The translations under genes and the position numbers were made by a program. The notes beneath the pieces were generated by a model. It saw only the letters and a list, made by a program, of their open reading frames with translations, ran no database searches and was not told the origin of the DNA. 64,000 nucleotides of DNA, from contig CALUXX010000002.1 in assembly GCA_944324845.1 (NCBI GenBank), positions 106,496-170,495 of the forward strand. Direction: 5' to 3'. Positions within the stretch are counted from its first letter, which is position 1; every line of letters begins with the position of its first letter. This stretch comes from Candidatus Gastranaerophilales bacterium (lineage in GTDB: Bacteria > Cyanobacteriota > Vampirovibrionia > Gastranaerophilales > Gastranaerophilaceae). Shown here one piece after another: positions 35,013 through 43,489 of this stretch.

Positions 35013-36533
35013 TTATTGTTCTGTATAAATTTCTTTAAATTGTAAGCCGATTATTGCGCAGTTATCAGCAAGTTCATTACCTTCTACGCATATTTGTATT
35101 GAATAATTGCTTCCATCAATTTCAGCTTTCTCAATGGAGTTAGAACCGACTGCCCAAACCGGCATGTCGCTTTCTCCATCATTCCAACAGTATTGCGGTG
35201 TGTCTGGTGAATTTTCATCCGCCCATAGAAAATGACTTAAGTGTTTTGAATATATAAGTTCTGTACCGTCTTTGTATTCACTGTCATAGTCTTTATAGAT
35301 GGAAACATTAAATTTGTTATCTTGGATGTCGTCAAGTAGAAAATAAAATTCTTCGATTATTTTTCTTGTTAAAACTTCACCAAGTGCTAAAAATGGTGAT
35401 TTCCACATAAATTCAATGCATTCACCTGCAAAACTTGTGCCGTAATTTTCTCGATAAATTTTACCGTTTTCATCTGCTGTGAATATATTTGAATGAAAAA
35501 AGCAAGCCGTTGTTATATTTTGTGGTAAAACTCTTTTGAACCAAGCTCTGTTTACATAATCATTTATCCAAATCGTATGATAATAATCATCATCCAAATA
35601 TGGGAAGAAAAACCACATTTGATTGCAAGCAGGATAATGAATTACAATAGTGGTGTTTATTCTTGTAGAATCTAATTTATTAAATTCTTCTTTTATATTT
35701 TCAGAAATTTCTGAGCCTAATCTTATTTGATTTAATTCGCCTACTTGTTCAAGGGCATATATTCCATTACTTAGAAAATATTGCTTGTTATCGACATTTA
35801 CAATGGAATTGGGTGCCTTTGTTCCTTTGTCTGCAAATAGTGTAATTGCAAAATCATTAGGTGTAGTTCCTGATAAAAGATAAACTTTTTCTTGTTTATA
35901 TATCGCTAAATAATCTTTATAAGTGTGCATTGATATAACATCAGAAGTATCAGTGTGAAAATCACTTATGTATCCAGCGTCATTTTCTGTTTTAAAGTCG
36001 TTATATGTTCCAAGAGCGGAGTAGTATATAGTAGAACCTTTGCAACACCAAACTCTGCCTTTATAAATAGATATGCAATCAGGATAAACTGTTTTATCTG
36101 TTTGATCTGTTAAGTTGCAAGATACAATATCATAATTTGTATTATCTTTTATATAAAACATTTCATCACTATCGGAAGCTACAATAATTCCTCGCAAAAA
36201 TTGTGCAAAGATTATTTTGCTACCGGTGAGAGTTTTATCTAAAGCTTTTAATTCTCCGTTGGCATCTGAATAGATATATATTTTCCCTGATTCAGTTACA
36301 ATAACAAGTTTAAACAAGTTATCGGATTCTAATTCACTCATTGCAATAATTTTTTCAGCAATAGGAAGTTCGGTTATTTGTGTATTGCCTTTTTGTTTCC
36401 TAATTCCTTTGTTTTCGTGGATTTCGACATTTTTGGAATCTGACCAGTATATTTTTTTAGGATTTAAACCCATTTCAACTTTTGTTGTTGCTTGGTTTAT
36501 TCCTCCGGATAAATCAAAAAAATTAACTTCCAT
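35013..36533 (-). CDS. Nozzle / DNA-stabilisation-like virion protein (gp10-like)
   Basis: A 506-residue beta-rich protein. The start VNFFDLSGGINQATTK and the repeated short strands with GKIYIYSDANGEL, GIYALEQVGE and WINDYVNRAWFKR resemble beta-propeller nozzle or packaged-DNA-stabilisation proteins of P22-like podoviruses. Such a protein closes the portal and attaches the rest of the tail. The assignment rests on the start motif, length and neighbours (coat, adaptor). No tail fibre or needle gene follows. Confidence 0.6.
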   Translation of the reverse strand: MEVNFFDLSGGINQATTKVEMGLNPKKIYWSDSKNVEIHENKGIRKQKGNTQITELPIAEKIIAMSELESDNLFKLVIVTESGKIYIYSDANGELKALDKTLTGSKIIFAQFLRGIIVASDSDEMFYIKDNTNYDIVSCNLTDQTDKTVYPDCISIYKGRVWCCKGSTIYYSALGTYNDFKTENDAGYISDFHTDTSDVISMHTYKDYLAIYKQEKVYLLSGTTPNDFAITLFADKGTKAPNSIVNVDNKQYFLSNGIYALEQVGELNQIRLGSEISENIKEEFNKLDSTRINTTIVIHYPACNQMWFFFPYLDDDYYHTIWINDYVNRAWFKRVLPQNITTACFFHSNIFTADENGKIYRENYGTSFAGECIEFMWKSPFLALGEVLTRKIIEEFYFLLDDIQDNKFNVSIYKDYDSEYKDGTELIYSKHLSHFLWADENSPDTPQYCWNDGESDMPVWAVGSNSIEKAEIDGSNYSIQICVEGNELADNCAIIGLQFKEIYTEQ

Positions 36534-36545
36534 AATAAATACCTC

Positions 36546-37037
36546 TTATATTTTTTCTCTGTACCAACGAACTTTTGAGCGTATAAAATTGCCGACATCG
36601 TTTTTGCAAACCCAAGAATACGAAGGGATGAATGTAATATCTATTTTCCCTGCGCTTGTTGATTTAGGATTTTGTATGCCAAATTCATAGTGGGTAAGTA
36701 CAGTTTGTGGTGTAATTTGAAGATTATATTTTTTACATAGTTCAGCGGTGAATTTCATACAGGCTTCAAATTGAGTTGCAGAAATTGGAAAATCTCCACA
36801 AAATTTGGGAGATTGGTAGCCATACATTGCGCACATACAGACTCCAATAGAACCGGTGTTTCCTCCGCCTGTATGTGCGGCGTATTTCCCGTCTGTACAA
36901 TCATCATTATCATTAGGTGTATATTTGCCGTTGTAAACTTTTCCTTCGACATCAATTAAATAATGATAATAATTCTTTTCAAAAGCAGTTGGATAATACC
37001 TTCCGGCGCTCCAATGCAGAATTATTCTTTTTACCAT
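36546..37037 (-). CDS. N-acetylmuramoyl-L-alanine amidase endolysin
   Basis: A 163-residue type 2 amidase that cuts the bond between the peptide and MurNAc in peptidoglycan. Visible zinc-site elements: His8 in IILHWSAG and His116 in VLTHYEFG, with Lys131/Asp133 in GKIDITF as the third-ligand region. AAHTGGGNTGSIGV (52-65) is a typical substrate loop. There is no signal peptide or separate cell-wall-binding domain, so release would need a holin. It lies 12 bases downstream of the LuxR-type gene region in transcription order. Confidence 0.9.
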   Translation of the reverse strand: MVKRIILHWSAGRYYPTAFEKNYYHYLIDVEGKVYNGKYTPNDNDDCTDGKYAAHTGGGNTGSIGVCMCAMYGYQSPKFCGDFPISATQFEACMKFTAELCKKYNLQITPQTVLTHYEFGIQNPKSTSAGKIDITFIPSYSWVCKNDVGNFIRSKVRWYREKI

Positions 37038-37044
37038 TTTTACC

Positions 37045-37248
37045 TCATATAATTTTCCAATTAGGATTTGAATATAAATACAGAACTACTGCATTTGTAC
37101 GGTTGCGAGCATTCAGCCTTGCAATAATGTTTGAAAGATGAGTCTGAACCGTTCTGATTGATATTTGTAATTTGTATGCAATTTCTTTGTCTGTATAACC
37201 CTGAGCAACAAGGGTTAATATCTTATGCTTGGTAGGGGATAGTTTCAT
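37045..37248 (-). CDS. Small LuxR-type HTH protein
   Basis: A 67-residue protein consisting almost only of a LuxR/GerE DNA-binding domain: LSPTKHKILTLVAQGYTDKE, the scaffold helix, then IAYKLQISIRTVQTHLSNI as the recognition helix-turn-helix. I choose the ATG at 37248 with GAGG eight bases upstream. A TTG at 37269 would add seven residues. There is no receiver or ligand domain, so activity must depend on amount or a partner. It is seven bases before the amidase gene and is the likely regulator of the virion module. Confidence 0.82.
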   Translation of the reverse strand: MKLSPTKHKILTLVAQGYTDKEIAYKLQISIRTVQTHLSNIIARLNARNRTNAVVLYLYSNPNWKII

Positions 37249-37338
37249 TTCCAGAACCTCTATTCTCAAAATTCCTTTAATAATCTTACAATAATTTAGT
37301 CATAGATTTTTAATAATATTTCCACTTTAAATAAAAAT

Positions 37339-37383
37339 GGGGGGATTGATATGCGATGATTGCAGTAAAAGTGAAATCCCCCC
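37339..37383 (-). terminator. GC-rich hairpin between the zinc-finger-like and LuxR-type genes
   Basis: On the minus strand GGGGGGATT (37383-37375) and AATCCCCCC (37347-37339) form a 9-base stem around a 27-base loop, followed by ATTTTTATTT. This fits an intrinsic terminator or attenuator for the upstream gene, separating it from the rest of the module. The 170-base gap 37270-37439 holds nothing else convincing. Confidence 0.65.
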
Positions 37384-37439
37384 TTAGAGTTATCAGCATC
37401 CAATGTCTGAGTGAAGATAATAGGGGAAGTATATTGGTT

Positions 37440-37793
37440 CTAAATTTTTCCGAGTTTTAGGTTAGAAATATTTGAGTAACATCTCTTTTTAACCCCGTAT
37501 TCGTTATAGTTTAAATAAAAAGAAGAATGGTAGATTTTTGAATAATCATAAATTTTCTCTTCATAAAGGATTTTTGATTTTAATTTTTCAAAAAATTTTT
37601 TTGCTTTGGTATTTGTCAACCTTATTGTAGAAATGTTGTTACTTTTATCAATTCTGGTTAATTGAACTACATAATGTTCGCACACCGGACATTGCTGCAA
37701 AATATCCAATTCGCAAGCTACAAAATTATCCGCAGGTGCAAGCATAAACGTACGAGTTTTATGCAGTCCCCCGCAGCAGTGAATATATCCCAT
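37440..37793 (-). CDS. Small Cys-rich protein, zinc-ribbon-like start
   Basis: 117 residues with CCGG at 6-9 and CPVCEH around 36-41, spaced like two halves of a zinc-binding site. The rest has short strands and Tyr/Lys/Ser-rich segments (YDYSKIYHSSFYLNYNEY). No family is recognised. It is the promoter-proximal gene of the minus-strand module, separated from the others by a hairpin. The ribosome-binding site AAGGAGAGG lies 11 or so bases before the ATG at 37793. Confidence 0.6.
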   Translation of the reverse strand: MGYIHCCGGLHKTRTFMLAPADNFVACELDILQQCPVCEHYVVQLTRIDKSNNISTIRLTNTKAKKFFEKLKSKILYEEKIYDYSKIYHSSFYLNYNEYGVKKRCYSNISNLKLGKI

Positions 37794-37800
37794 AAAATAT

Positions 37801-37937
37801 AAACCCTCTCCTTAGCAGGTTCGGCAAGCAACTTTACCATCTTTGGGTGTGAGTCTTAACCGATTACATAACTAGTATATATGTTTTTTGAAAAATGAAA
37901 AGTCCGCATTTTCCTTTACGTAAAAATACGGACTTGA
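37801..37937 (-). promoter_or_regulatory. Structured leader upstream of the Cys-rich gene
   Basis: The 213-base gap 37794-38006 separates divergent genes. On the minus strand it has a 13-base hairpin with one mismatch (AAGTCCG..ATTTT, 37905-37937) followed by TTCATTTTTC, and then, from about 37880 to 37801, a conserved-looking G-rich leader with at least one 5-base hairpin (GGTAA / TTGCC). I considered known riboswitches (c-di-GMP-I, glycine, c-di-AMP, cobalamin) and none fits. A role in leader-level control is possible. Confidence 0.35.
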
Positions 37938-37971
37938 CAACTCCTAAAATCCTTATCTTATTTGTAACTTA

Positions 37972-38000
37972 TTTGCATTTTTTTTTACTCGGCATAAAAT
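37972..38000 (+). promoter_or_regulatory. Promoter placing the kinase start codon at +1
   Basis: TTTGCA (37972-37977), 17 bases, TAAAAT (37995-38000). The predicted transcription start about seven bases downstream coincides with the ATG at 38007, and no Shine-Dalgarno is seen, so the mRNA may be leaderless. A second candidate (TTGACA at 37934 with CTTATT 17 bases on) would give a leader. Confidence 0.5.
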
Positions 38001-38006
38001 AATGAT

Positions 38007-39725
38007 ATGGGAAAGATTTTACTGATTACGGATAATAATACAGTTTCTTTGAGGTATAAAAAGTTATTTGAAACGTATGAATATTGTTTTAGCATATCTT
38101 CAGATGCTGCATCTATATATAATTTTGTTGATTCTGAAGTTATAGATATTATTATTGTTGACAGTGCTATAAATTCTGTTAATCCGATGCTTACAATAAA
38201 GAAAATTAAAACTAAAATAGAAAACCCTCAAATCCTTTTAATTATGGATAAAGATATTGATAATATTGAACTTGCCAGGATTTCAAATGGTTTTATTTTA
38301 AATGATTTTTCTGATGATTTAATAATTTCCGTTATAAATTCCCATATTAAAAATAAGGAAAAATCAGATATTTTAACTCAAAAAAACAAAGAATTGGCTG
38401 ATAGTCTGTATAAGTTAAATGTTTTATATAATACAAGTTCTCAATTTGCCGGAACTTTAGATGTAAAAAAACTTATCAATTATATGTTAGAAGGTCTTGA
38501 TAAGTCATTGAGTTATGATTTAACCTGTACGATATCTTTTGGATTTGAAAATGAACCTGTTCTTATTATAAATTCTTTGTATGATATTTCAGAAGAATTG
38601 ACAAATGCTTTAAAAATGCGTGCTATTTTGAATTATAAATCGCTATTTAAAGACGATAATATTCCGTTTGAAATAGATGATAGAAATTTAAAGGTAGTAA
38701 AATATATAAAAAATCCGACAAATAAATTTAATTTTACGATATTTGAATATGATAATATGTTTGCGCCGATAGATTTGGGGGATAACTTTTTTGGTTGTAT
38801 CGAAATTTTTAAAGAAAAACCTTTTACAACAGATGATGCAAGTTATTTTCAAACGATTGTTCAGCAGGTATCTTTACCGTTAAAAAGTGCGGGATTGTAT
38901 AGTGAAATTATTAGTAAAAATGAAAAACTTGAAAAACTTGAGCGTGTAAAATCTGATTTTATTTCAATAGTTTCCCACGAATTGAGAACTCCGTTAACTC
39001 CTATAAAAAACGCCCTAAGTATTTTATCAAGCGGAAGATGTGGTGAATTAACCGATAATGCTATAAAATTCGTTAATATGGCAAAAAGAAACGTTGAAAA
39101 TCTTACCAATATAATTAACGATATTTTAGATATCAATAAAATTGAAGCCGGAAAAATGGATTTCAAATACAAATTGATGGATATTCATTCTGTAATAGAA
39201 AGTGTTAGGGCAAATTTTGATTGTGTTGCCAAAGAACATAATATAATTTTGACAACCGAAGAAGAAAATTCACTTCCTGAAATTTATGCGGATTCTCAAA
39301 GACTGGGACAAGTTCTTACTAATCTTGTTTCAAATGCCATAAAATTTACGCCAAATGGTAAGAATATTGTCATTAAATCTGAATTGAAAAATTCTGATGA
39401 TATAGTTAAAAATCCATATTTTAAAGATGATTTGGATAAACTTAACGGCAATTATGTAGTTGTCAGCGTGATAGATGAAGGTATTGGTATAAAATCAGAA
39501 AATTTATTGAAAGCATTTGATAAATTTACGCAAATAGAAAGTTCACTATACCGAAAAGTTGGGGGAACCGGATTAGGATTGCCGATTGCCAAACAGTTGA
39601 TAGAAGCTCACAATGGAAGAATTTGGTGTGATAGTGAAGAAAATAAAGGTTCTAGTTTCCATTTTGCGATTCCTGTAAGTGAGAAATCAGCTCCCGTAAA
39701 AACAATACAAAAAGCACTTTTGTAA
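38007..39725 (+). CDS. Sensor histidine kinase with N-terminal receiver-like and GAF-like domains
   Basis: A 572-residue soluble kinase. Residues 1-120 form a receiver-like fold with Asp52 in IIIVDSAINS, but the usual conserved Lys and the first acidic pair are not both present, so it may be a pseudo-receiver. A coiled segment and a GAF-like domain follow (about 130-295). The kinase core has the HisKA H-box at His324 (FISIVSHELRTPL), the N-box LVSNAIKF, DEGIGI, and VGGTGLGLPIAKQL. It autophosphorylates on His and passes phosphate to a receiver; the stand-alone receiver at 41.7 kb is a possible partner but not proven. The next gene, dxr, starts 12 bases on. Confidence 0.9.
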   Translation: MGKILLITDNNTVSLRYKKLFETYEYCFSISSDAASIYNFVDSEVIDIIIVDSAINSVNPMLTIKKIKTKIENPQILLIMDKDIDNIELARISNGFILNDFSDDLIISVINSHIKNKEKSDILTQKNKELADSLYKLNVLYNTSSQFAGTLDVKKLINYMLEGLDKSLSYDLTCTISFGFENEPVLIINSLYDISEELTNALKMRAILNYKSLFKDDNIPFEIDDRNLKVVKYIKNPTNKFNFTIFEYDNMFAPIDLGDNFFGCIEIFKEKPFTTDDASYFQTIVQQVSLPLKSAGLYSEIISKNEKLEKLERVKSDFISIVSHELRTPLTPIKNALSILSSGRCGELTDNAIKFVNMAKRNVENLTNIINDILDINKIEAGKMDFKYKLMDIHSVIESVRANFDCVAKEHNIILTTEEENSLPEIYADSQRLGQVLTNLVSNAIKFTPNGKNIVIKSELKNSDDIVKNPYFKDDLDKLNGNYVVVSVIDEGIGIKSENLLKAFDKFTQIESSLYRKVGGTGLGLPIAKQLIEAHNGRIWCDSEENKGSSFHFAIPVSEKSAPVKTIQKALL

Positions 39726-39737
39726 TATAATAAAATT

Positions 39738-40904
39738 ATGGATACAACAAAAAAAAGAAAAATAAGTATATTAGGTTCAACAGGTTCTATAGGAACTCAA
39801 GCATTAGAAGTTATTGAAAAGTTGCAAGATAAATTTGAAATAATCGCTCTTGCTGGTGGAAAAAATGTTGAACTATTGGAGCAACAAGCAAGAAAATTTA
39901 ACCCAAAATATGTTTGTGTAGGTGGAAAATCATCTTCAAAATTGGAAATTTCAGGAATAAAAACATTATATGGCCAAGATGGGTTAGAAGAAATTTGTTC
40001 TAATAAAGAAAATGATATTATTCTGGTTGCCGTATCTGGTAAAATTGGTTTAAAACCAACTTTAAAGGCTATAGAAAATAATATAACAGTTGCTTTGGCA
40101 AACAAAGAAACCCTTGTAATGGCGGGTGATATTGTTATGCAAAAAGCAAAAGAGCATAATGTGAAAATCATTCCTGTAGATAGTGAACATTGCGCAATTC
40201 ATCAATGTATAAAAGATATCTCTCAGGTTGAAAAACTTATTATAACAGCAAGTGGTGGACCGTTTCTTCATAAAACAATAGATGAGATGAAAAAAGCTAC
40301 TGTAGAACAGGCTTTGGCTCACCCTCGTTGGAATATGGGAAGAAAAATTACTGTTGATTCAGCTACACTGATGAATAAGGGCTTGGAAATTATTGAAGCA
40401 CATCATCTGTTTAATATGCCTTATGACAAAATAGATGTTGTAGTTCATCCGCAAAGTATTGTTCATTCTGCTATTGAATACAAAGATGGCAGCGTAATTG
40501 CACAGTTAGGTTTGCCAAGTATGCATATTCCAATTCAATATGCAATATCCTATCCTGAACGATTTGAGGGAATAAAGTCTAAAAGCTTCAGTTTTTCAGA
40601 TATTGCAAGGCTTGATTTTGAAAAACCTGATTTTGACAAATTCCCGTCACTAAAAATGGCATATCAAGTCGGAAAATTAGGTGGCAGTGCCCCTGTTTGT
40701 TTGAACGCAGCAAATGAAGAGGCTGTTTTTGCATTTTTAAATGGGGAAATCAGGCTTTATGATATTTATCAAATAGTTGAAAATATGCTAGATAGACATA
40801 ATGTGGTATATTCTCTTGATATTGATGAAATATTTGAAATTGATAAAGAAATAAGATTAAAAACTCAAGAATATATTCATAATGAATTAGTAGAAAAGGT
40901 TTAG
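39738..40904 (+). CDS. dxr: 1-deoxy-D-xylulose 5-phosphate reductoisomerase
   Basis: A 388-residue enzyme of the methylerythritol phosphate pathway that makes 2-C-methylerythritol 4-phosphate with NADPH. Motifs: GSTGSIGTQALEVI at the N-terminus (NADPH loop), PVDSEHCAIHQ with the metal-binding Asp/Glu, the SGGPF loop, HPRWNMGRKITVDSATLMNK, and PQSIVHSAIEYKDGS. The length is usual (about 385-400). A TATAAT at 39726-39731 has its expected start exactly at the ATG (39738), but it lies between closely packed genes in AT-rich DNA and lacks a -35, so it may be chance. It ends 18 bases inside the convergent minus-strand gene. Confidence 0.97.
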   Translation: MDTTKKRKISILGSTGSIGTQALEVIEKLQDKFEIIALAGGKNVELLEQQARKFNPKYVCVGGKSSSKLEISGIKTLYGQDGLEEICSNKENDIILVAVSGKIGLKPTLKAIENNITVALANKETLVMAGDIVMQKAKEHNVKIIPVDSEHCAIHQCIKDISQVEKLIITASGGPFLHKTIDEMKKATVEQALAHPRWNMGRKITVDSATLMNKGLEIIEAHHLFNMPYDKIDVVVHPQSIVHSAIEYKDGSVIAQLGLPSMHIPIQYAISYPERFEGIKSKSFSFSDIARLDFEKPDFDKFPSLKMAYQVGKLGGSAPVCLNAANEEAVFAFLNGEIRLYDIYQIVENMLDRHNVVYSLDIDEIFEIDKEIRLKTQEYIHNELVEKV

Positions 40905-41570
40905 GAAAATAAGAGCTCCTTTGCGAAGGATTATTGATAGAACAGCAATGGACCATCCAAGTGCAATAATTGTCATTCCAATAGGTATTAGGGCAAGCAG
41001 AAATTCAAAAAATATTATAATAGTTGCCTGACTGCGTTGGGCAAATATTTGAGTTTCTATATATTCTGGAAGGTTTCCATCTTTTAGATATTTTTCTATA
41101 TATTCATCTCTTAGTGAGAGTGTTTTTGTTGGGTAATATCTGCATAGTTCTGATTTTACTTTAAAATAAACTTCTTCACCTATCAGTTTTGAATATTTAA
41201 ACTTGAAGAATTTTTTTTCAGGACAGTTATGATATAAAAAGTTAATTTCTTTTTTGTTGTCATTACATACGATACTTTTTATAGCATCAATTTTATAAAT
41301 ATTCAGAATTTTAGAATTATTGTCAGGTGATTTATATTCAATTATTTCATTATCTGTAAATTGGATAACTTTATTGTTTTCTGAATTGATTTTATTACAA
41401 AGTGCTAAATCGAAAATAAACATTATAGAAAGAAATATTTTTGAAGCGATATTAAATCCTAAATGATTTATGTAAAACGCAATTATTCCTGTTGCAAATA
41501 TTATTGGCAAAGTTACTAACATTTGCAAGGTAAATAAGTTTCTTGATATGGAGATGTTTCTTTTAAGCAT
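40887..41570 (-). CDS. Unknown membrane protein
   Basis: A 227-residue protein (from the ATG at 41570; a frame up to 41606 with a non-ATG start is also open). Two membrane segments occur near the N-terminus (TLPIIFATGIIAFYINHLG and FLSIMFIFDLAL), and two near the C-terminus (IIIFFEFLLALIPIGMTII and WSIAVLSIILRKGALIFL). Between them lies a cytosolic or periplasmic domain of about 110 residues with beta-like character, similar in layout to PH-like membrane proteins (IIEYKSPDNN.., YKIDAIKSI), but I cannot name it. No ribosome-binding site is clear. It overlaps dxr by 18 bases tail to tail. Confidence 0.65.
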   Translation of the reverse strand: MLKRNISISRNLFTLQMLVTLPIIFATGIIAFYINHLGFNIASKIFLSIMFIFDLALCNKINSENNKVIQFTDNEIIEYKSPDNNSKILNIYKIDAIKSIVCNDNKKEINFLYHNCPEKKFFKFKYSKLIGEEVYFKVKSELCRYYPTKTLSLRDEYIEKYLKDGNLPEYIETQIFAQRSQATIIIFFEFLLALIPIGMTIIALGWSIAVLSIILRKGALIFLNLFY

Positions 41571-41645
41571 TATAAGATAATGATAGATGACAATTTCTAA
41601 AATCAAATCACTTATTAAGAGGAAATTAATATTATTGTTAAAAGA

Positions 41646-41675
41646 TTTACAACAAAAGCAACTATATGCTATACT
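41646..41675 (+). promoter_or_regulatory. Promoter of the receiver / PilB-like gene pair
   Basis: TTTACA (41646-41651), 18 bases, TATACT (41670-41675), about 33 bases before the ATG at 41709, with a GGGG ribosome-binding site. Confidence 0.7.
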
Positions 41676-41708
41676 GTCGTTAAGAATATTTTTAGATTAG
41701 GGGATGTT

Positions 41709-42083
41709 ATGAAAAAAATTCTTATAGTAGATGATGAACAAGATATAGTAGAAAGTTTGAAGTTTGTGTTAGAAAATTGCAACTATGCTTGTTATTGTGC
41801 GTATAATGGAGAAGATGGCTTAAAACTGGCAAGAGAAATAGCACCTGATTTAATAATATTAGATGTAATGATGCCAAGAATTAATGGTTATAAAATTAGC
41901 CGATTATTGAAATTTGATGCGAAATATAAAAACATTCCGATATTGATGGTAACAGCTCGATCACAGGAGGAAGATAAACTTATCGGAGAAGAAACCGGCG
42001 CTGATGAATATATTACAAAGCCTTTTGATTTAGATGAAGTTGTGAAGATTGTTCAGAAATATTTGGAAACCGAAAGCAATTAA
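41709..42083 (+). CDS. Stand-alone response-regulator receiver protein
   Basis: A 124-residue CheY-like domain with every phosphorylation element: the acidic pair VDDE (8-11), phosphoacceptor Asp in IILDVMMP, Thr in MVTAR and Lys in YITKPFD. There is no output domain, so it must act by binding a partner. The next gene begins two bases after its stop, so the two products are probably made together, and the partner may be the PilB-like protein. The kinase at 38.0 kb is a candidate donor. Confidence 0.94.
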   Translation: MKKILIVDDEQDIVESLKFVLENCNYACYCAYNGEDGLKLAREIAPDLIILDVMMPRINGYKISRLLKFDAKYKNIPILMVTARSQEEDKLIGEETGADEYITKPFDLDEVVKIVQKYLETESN

Positions 42084-42085
42084 AA

Positions 42086-43468
42086 ATGAATATCATAACA
42101 AATAAAACGCTTGAAACACTAAAATATGATTTAGTTAGAGAAGGTCTTGTTCAATACGAAATCGTTGAACAGGCCGAAGAAATTGCCAATGCTCAAAATA
42201 TAAATATAGGACAAGCATTAATTAATTCCGGTTTTTTGACAGAAGAGCAGTTGATAAAATTTTTGGAATCCAAATTGCACACTCCTTATGTCAATTTGGA
42301 AGATTATGAGCTCGATACAAGATGTTTGAAGTATATCAATTTTACAGATGCCAGAAGATATAAAATTATACCTTTATTCAAAATTGAAAATACCCTGACT
42401 GTAGCAATGGCGGATCCAAGAGATTTGTTTGCGATTGATAAGATAATGGAATCAGCAGAATGTGAAATTGATCCTGTATTATCATCAGAAGAAAGTATCT
42501 TAAAAGCGATTGATGCGTATTACAAGTTTGATGTAAGTGTTGGTAATATATCAACAATGAGCAACTCAGGTTACAACTGGCAAGATGAACTTCACAAAGA
42601 AGATCTAAGTGATGATCATATTCAAAAGATTATTCGTGCAATATTGAAACAAGCAATAATAGAAGGTATTCATGAAGTAACATTCCAAGGTGAAGATGAT
42701 GGTTTGGGAGTTAATTTCAAAAAACATGGAGAGCTAAACAATAAAGGTAGTATTCCAACAACATTAGTGGCTTCATTTATTGCAAAATTGAAAGTATTAT
42801 CAGAACTTGATCCTTCAGTATCAGAAGTTCCGCAGTTAGGAAAAGTATGTTTCAAGGTAGATAATATAATAGTTTTGGCGAGCGTATCAACATTCCCGAC
42901 AATAATGGGTGAACGGATTTTTATGAAGATATATAATCCGCCAAAACCATTGGATAAAATAATAACTTCAAAATCAGAACTTGCGCAAGTAAGGCAGTCC
43001 TTGGAAAAACCTGGGATAATACTTGTATGCGGTTCATCTTTAAGTGGTAAAACTCATATAATATATTCATTATTGTTAGAGGCTGCAAAGTCAAAATATA
43101 AAAATATTATGACACTTGAAAGTATTGCAAAATATGAGCTTGAAGGTGTAAATCAGTGCGAATTTAATGAAAATGTCGGGTTCAATATGGATAAAGCTGC
43201 AAGATTTATCGGTTTTCAAAACCCTGATATCATATATCTTGAAAGTATAAATTCGAAAGAATCTTTTGATTATTTTTCAAGTCTTGTATTCAATGACAAA
43301 ATTATCATTATGGAATTTTTAGCAAATAATATGGAAGATTTAAGGACAAAAATGTCTTTTTCAGATTTTGATACTTTGAAAGAACTCATAACAAGTATGA
43401 TATTTATACACTCACAAAATAGTGTTGAAGTATTTAATCATGAATCTTTGCAAAAATATTTAGGATAA
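42086..43468 (+). CDS. MshEN-domain protein with degenerate PilB/GspE-like ATPase
   Basis: 460 residues. N-terminal 13-75 match a GspE_N/MshEN module (LVREGLVQYEIVEQAEEIA, NIGQALINSGFLTEEQLIKFL, TPYVNLEDYELD), which in some family members binds cyclic di-GMP. The rest follows the PilB/GspE ATPase plan (VSTFPTIMGERIFMKIY), but the catalytic core is changed: the Walker A reads GSSLSGKT at 316-323 rather than GPTGSGKT, the Walker B/Asp-box NPDIIMVGEIRD is NPDIIYLESINSKES, and the His box is lost. It is thus likely a regulatory or structural homologue, not a working motor. It follows the receiver gene by two bases. A GGDEF protein at 58.7 kb could supply cyclic di-GMP. Confidence 0.78.
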   Translation: MNIITNKTLETLKYDLVREGLVQYEIVEQAEEIANAQNINIGQALINSGFLTEEQLIKFLESKLHTPYVNLEDYELDTRCLKYINFTDARRYKIIPLFKIENTLTVAMADPRDLFAIDKIMESAECEIDPVLSSEESILKAIDAYYKFDVSVGNISTMSNSGYNWQDELHKEDLSDDHIQKIIRAILKQAIIEGIHEVTFQGEDDGLGVNFKKHGELNNKGSIPTTLVASFIAKLKVLSELDPSVSEVPQLGKVCFKVDNIIVLASVSTFPTIMGERIFMKIYNPPKPLDKIITSKSELAQVRQSLEKPGIILVCGSSLSGKTHIIYSLLLEAAKSKYKNIMTLESIAKYELEGVNQCEFNENVGFNMDKAARFIGFQNPDIIYLESINSKESFDYFSSLVFNDKIIIMEFLANNMEDLRTKMSFSDFDTLKELITSMIFIHSQNSVEVFNHESLQKYLG

Positions 43469-43489
43469 TTTTATCGATAATCATTTATA

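Noticed and set aside
37801..37880. A known riboswitch in the leader of the Cys-rich gene
   Set aside because: The G-rich leader was compared by memory with c-di-GMP-I, glycine, c-di-AMP, cobalamin and TPP consensus sequences, and none matched.
27775..38006. Attachment-site direct repeats or an integrase for the virion module
   Set aside because: I found no integrase-like frame and no matching direct repeats at the edges; the only edge feature is an AT-only inverted repeat.
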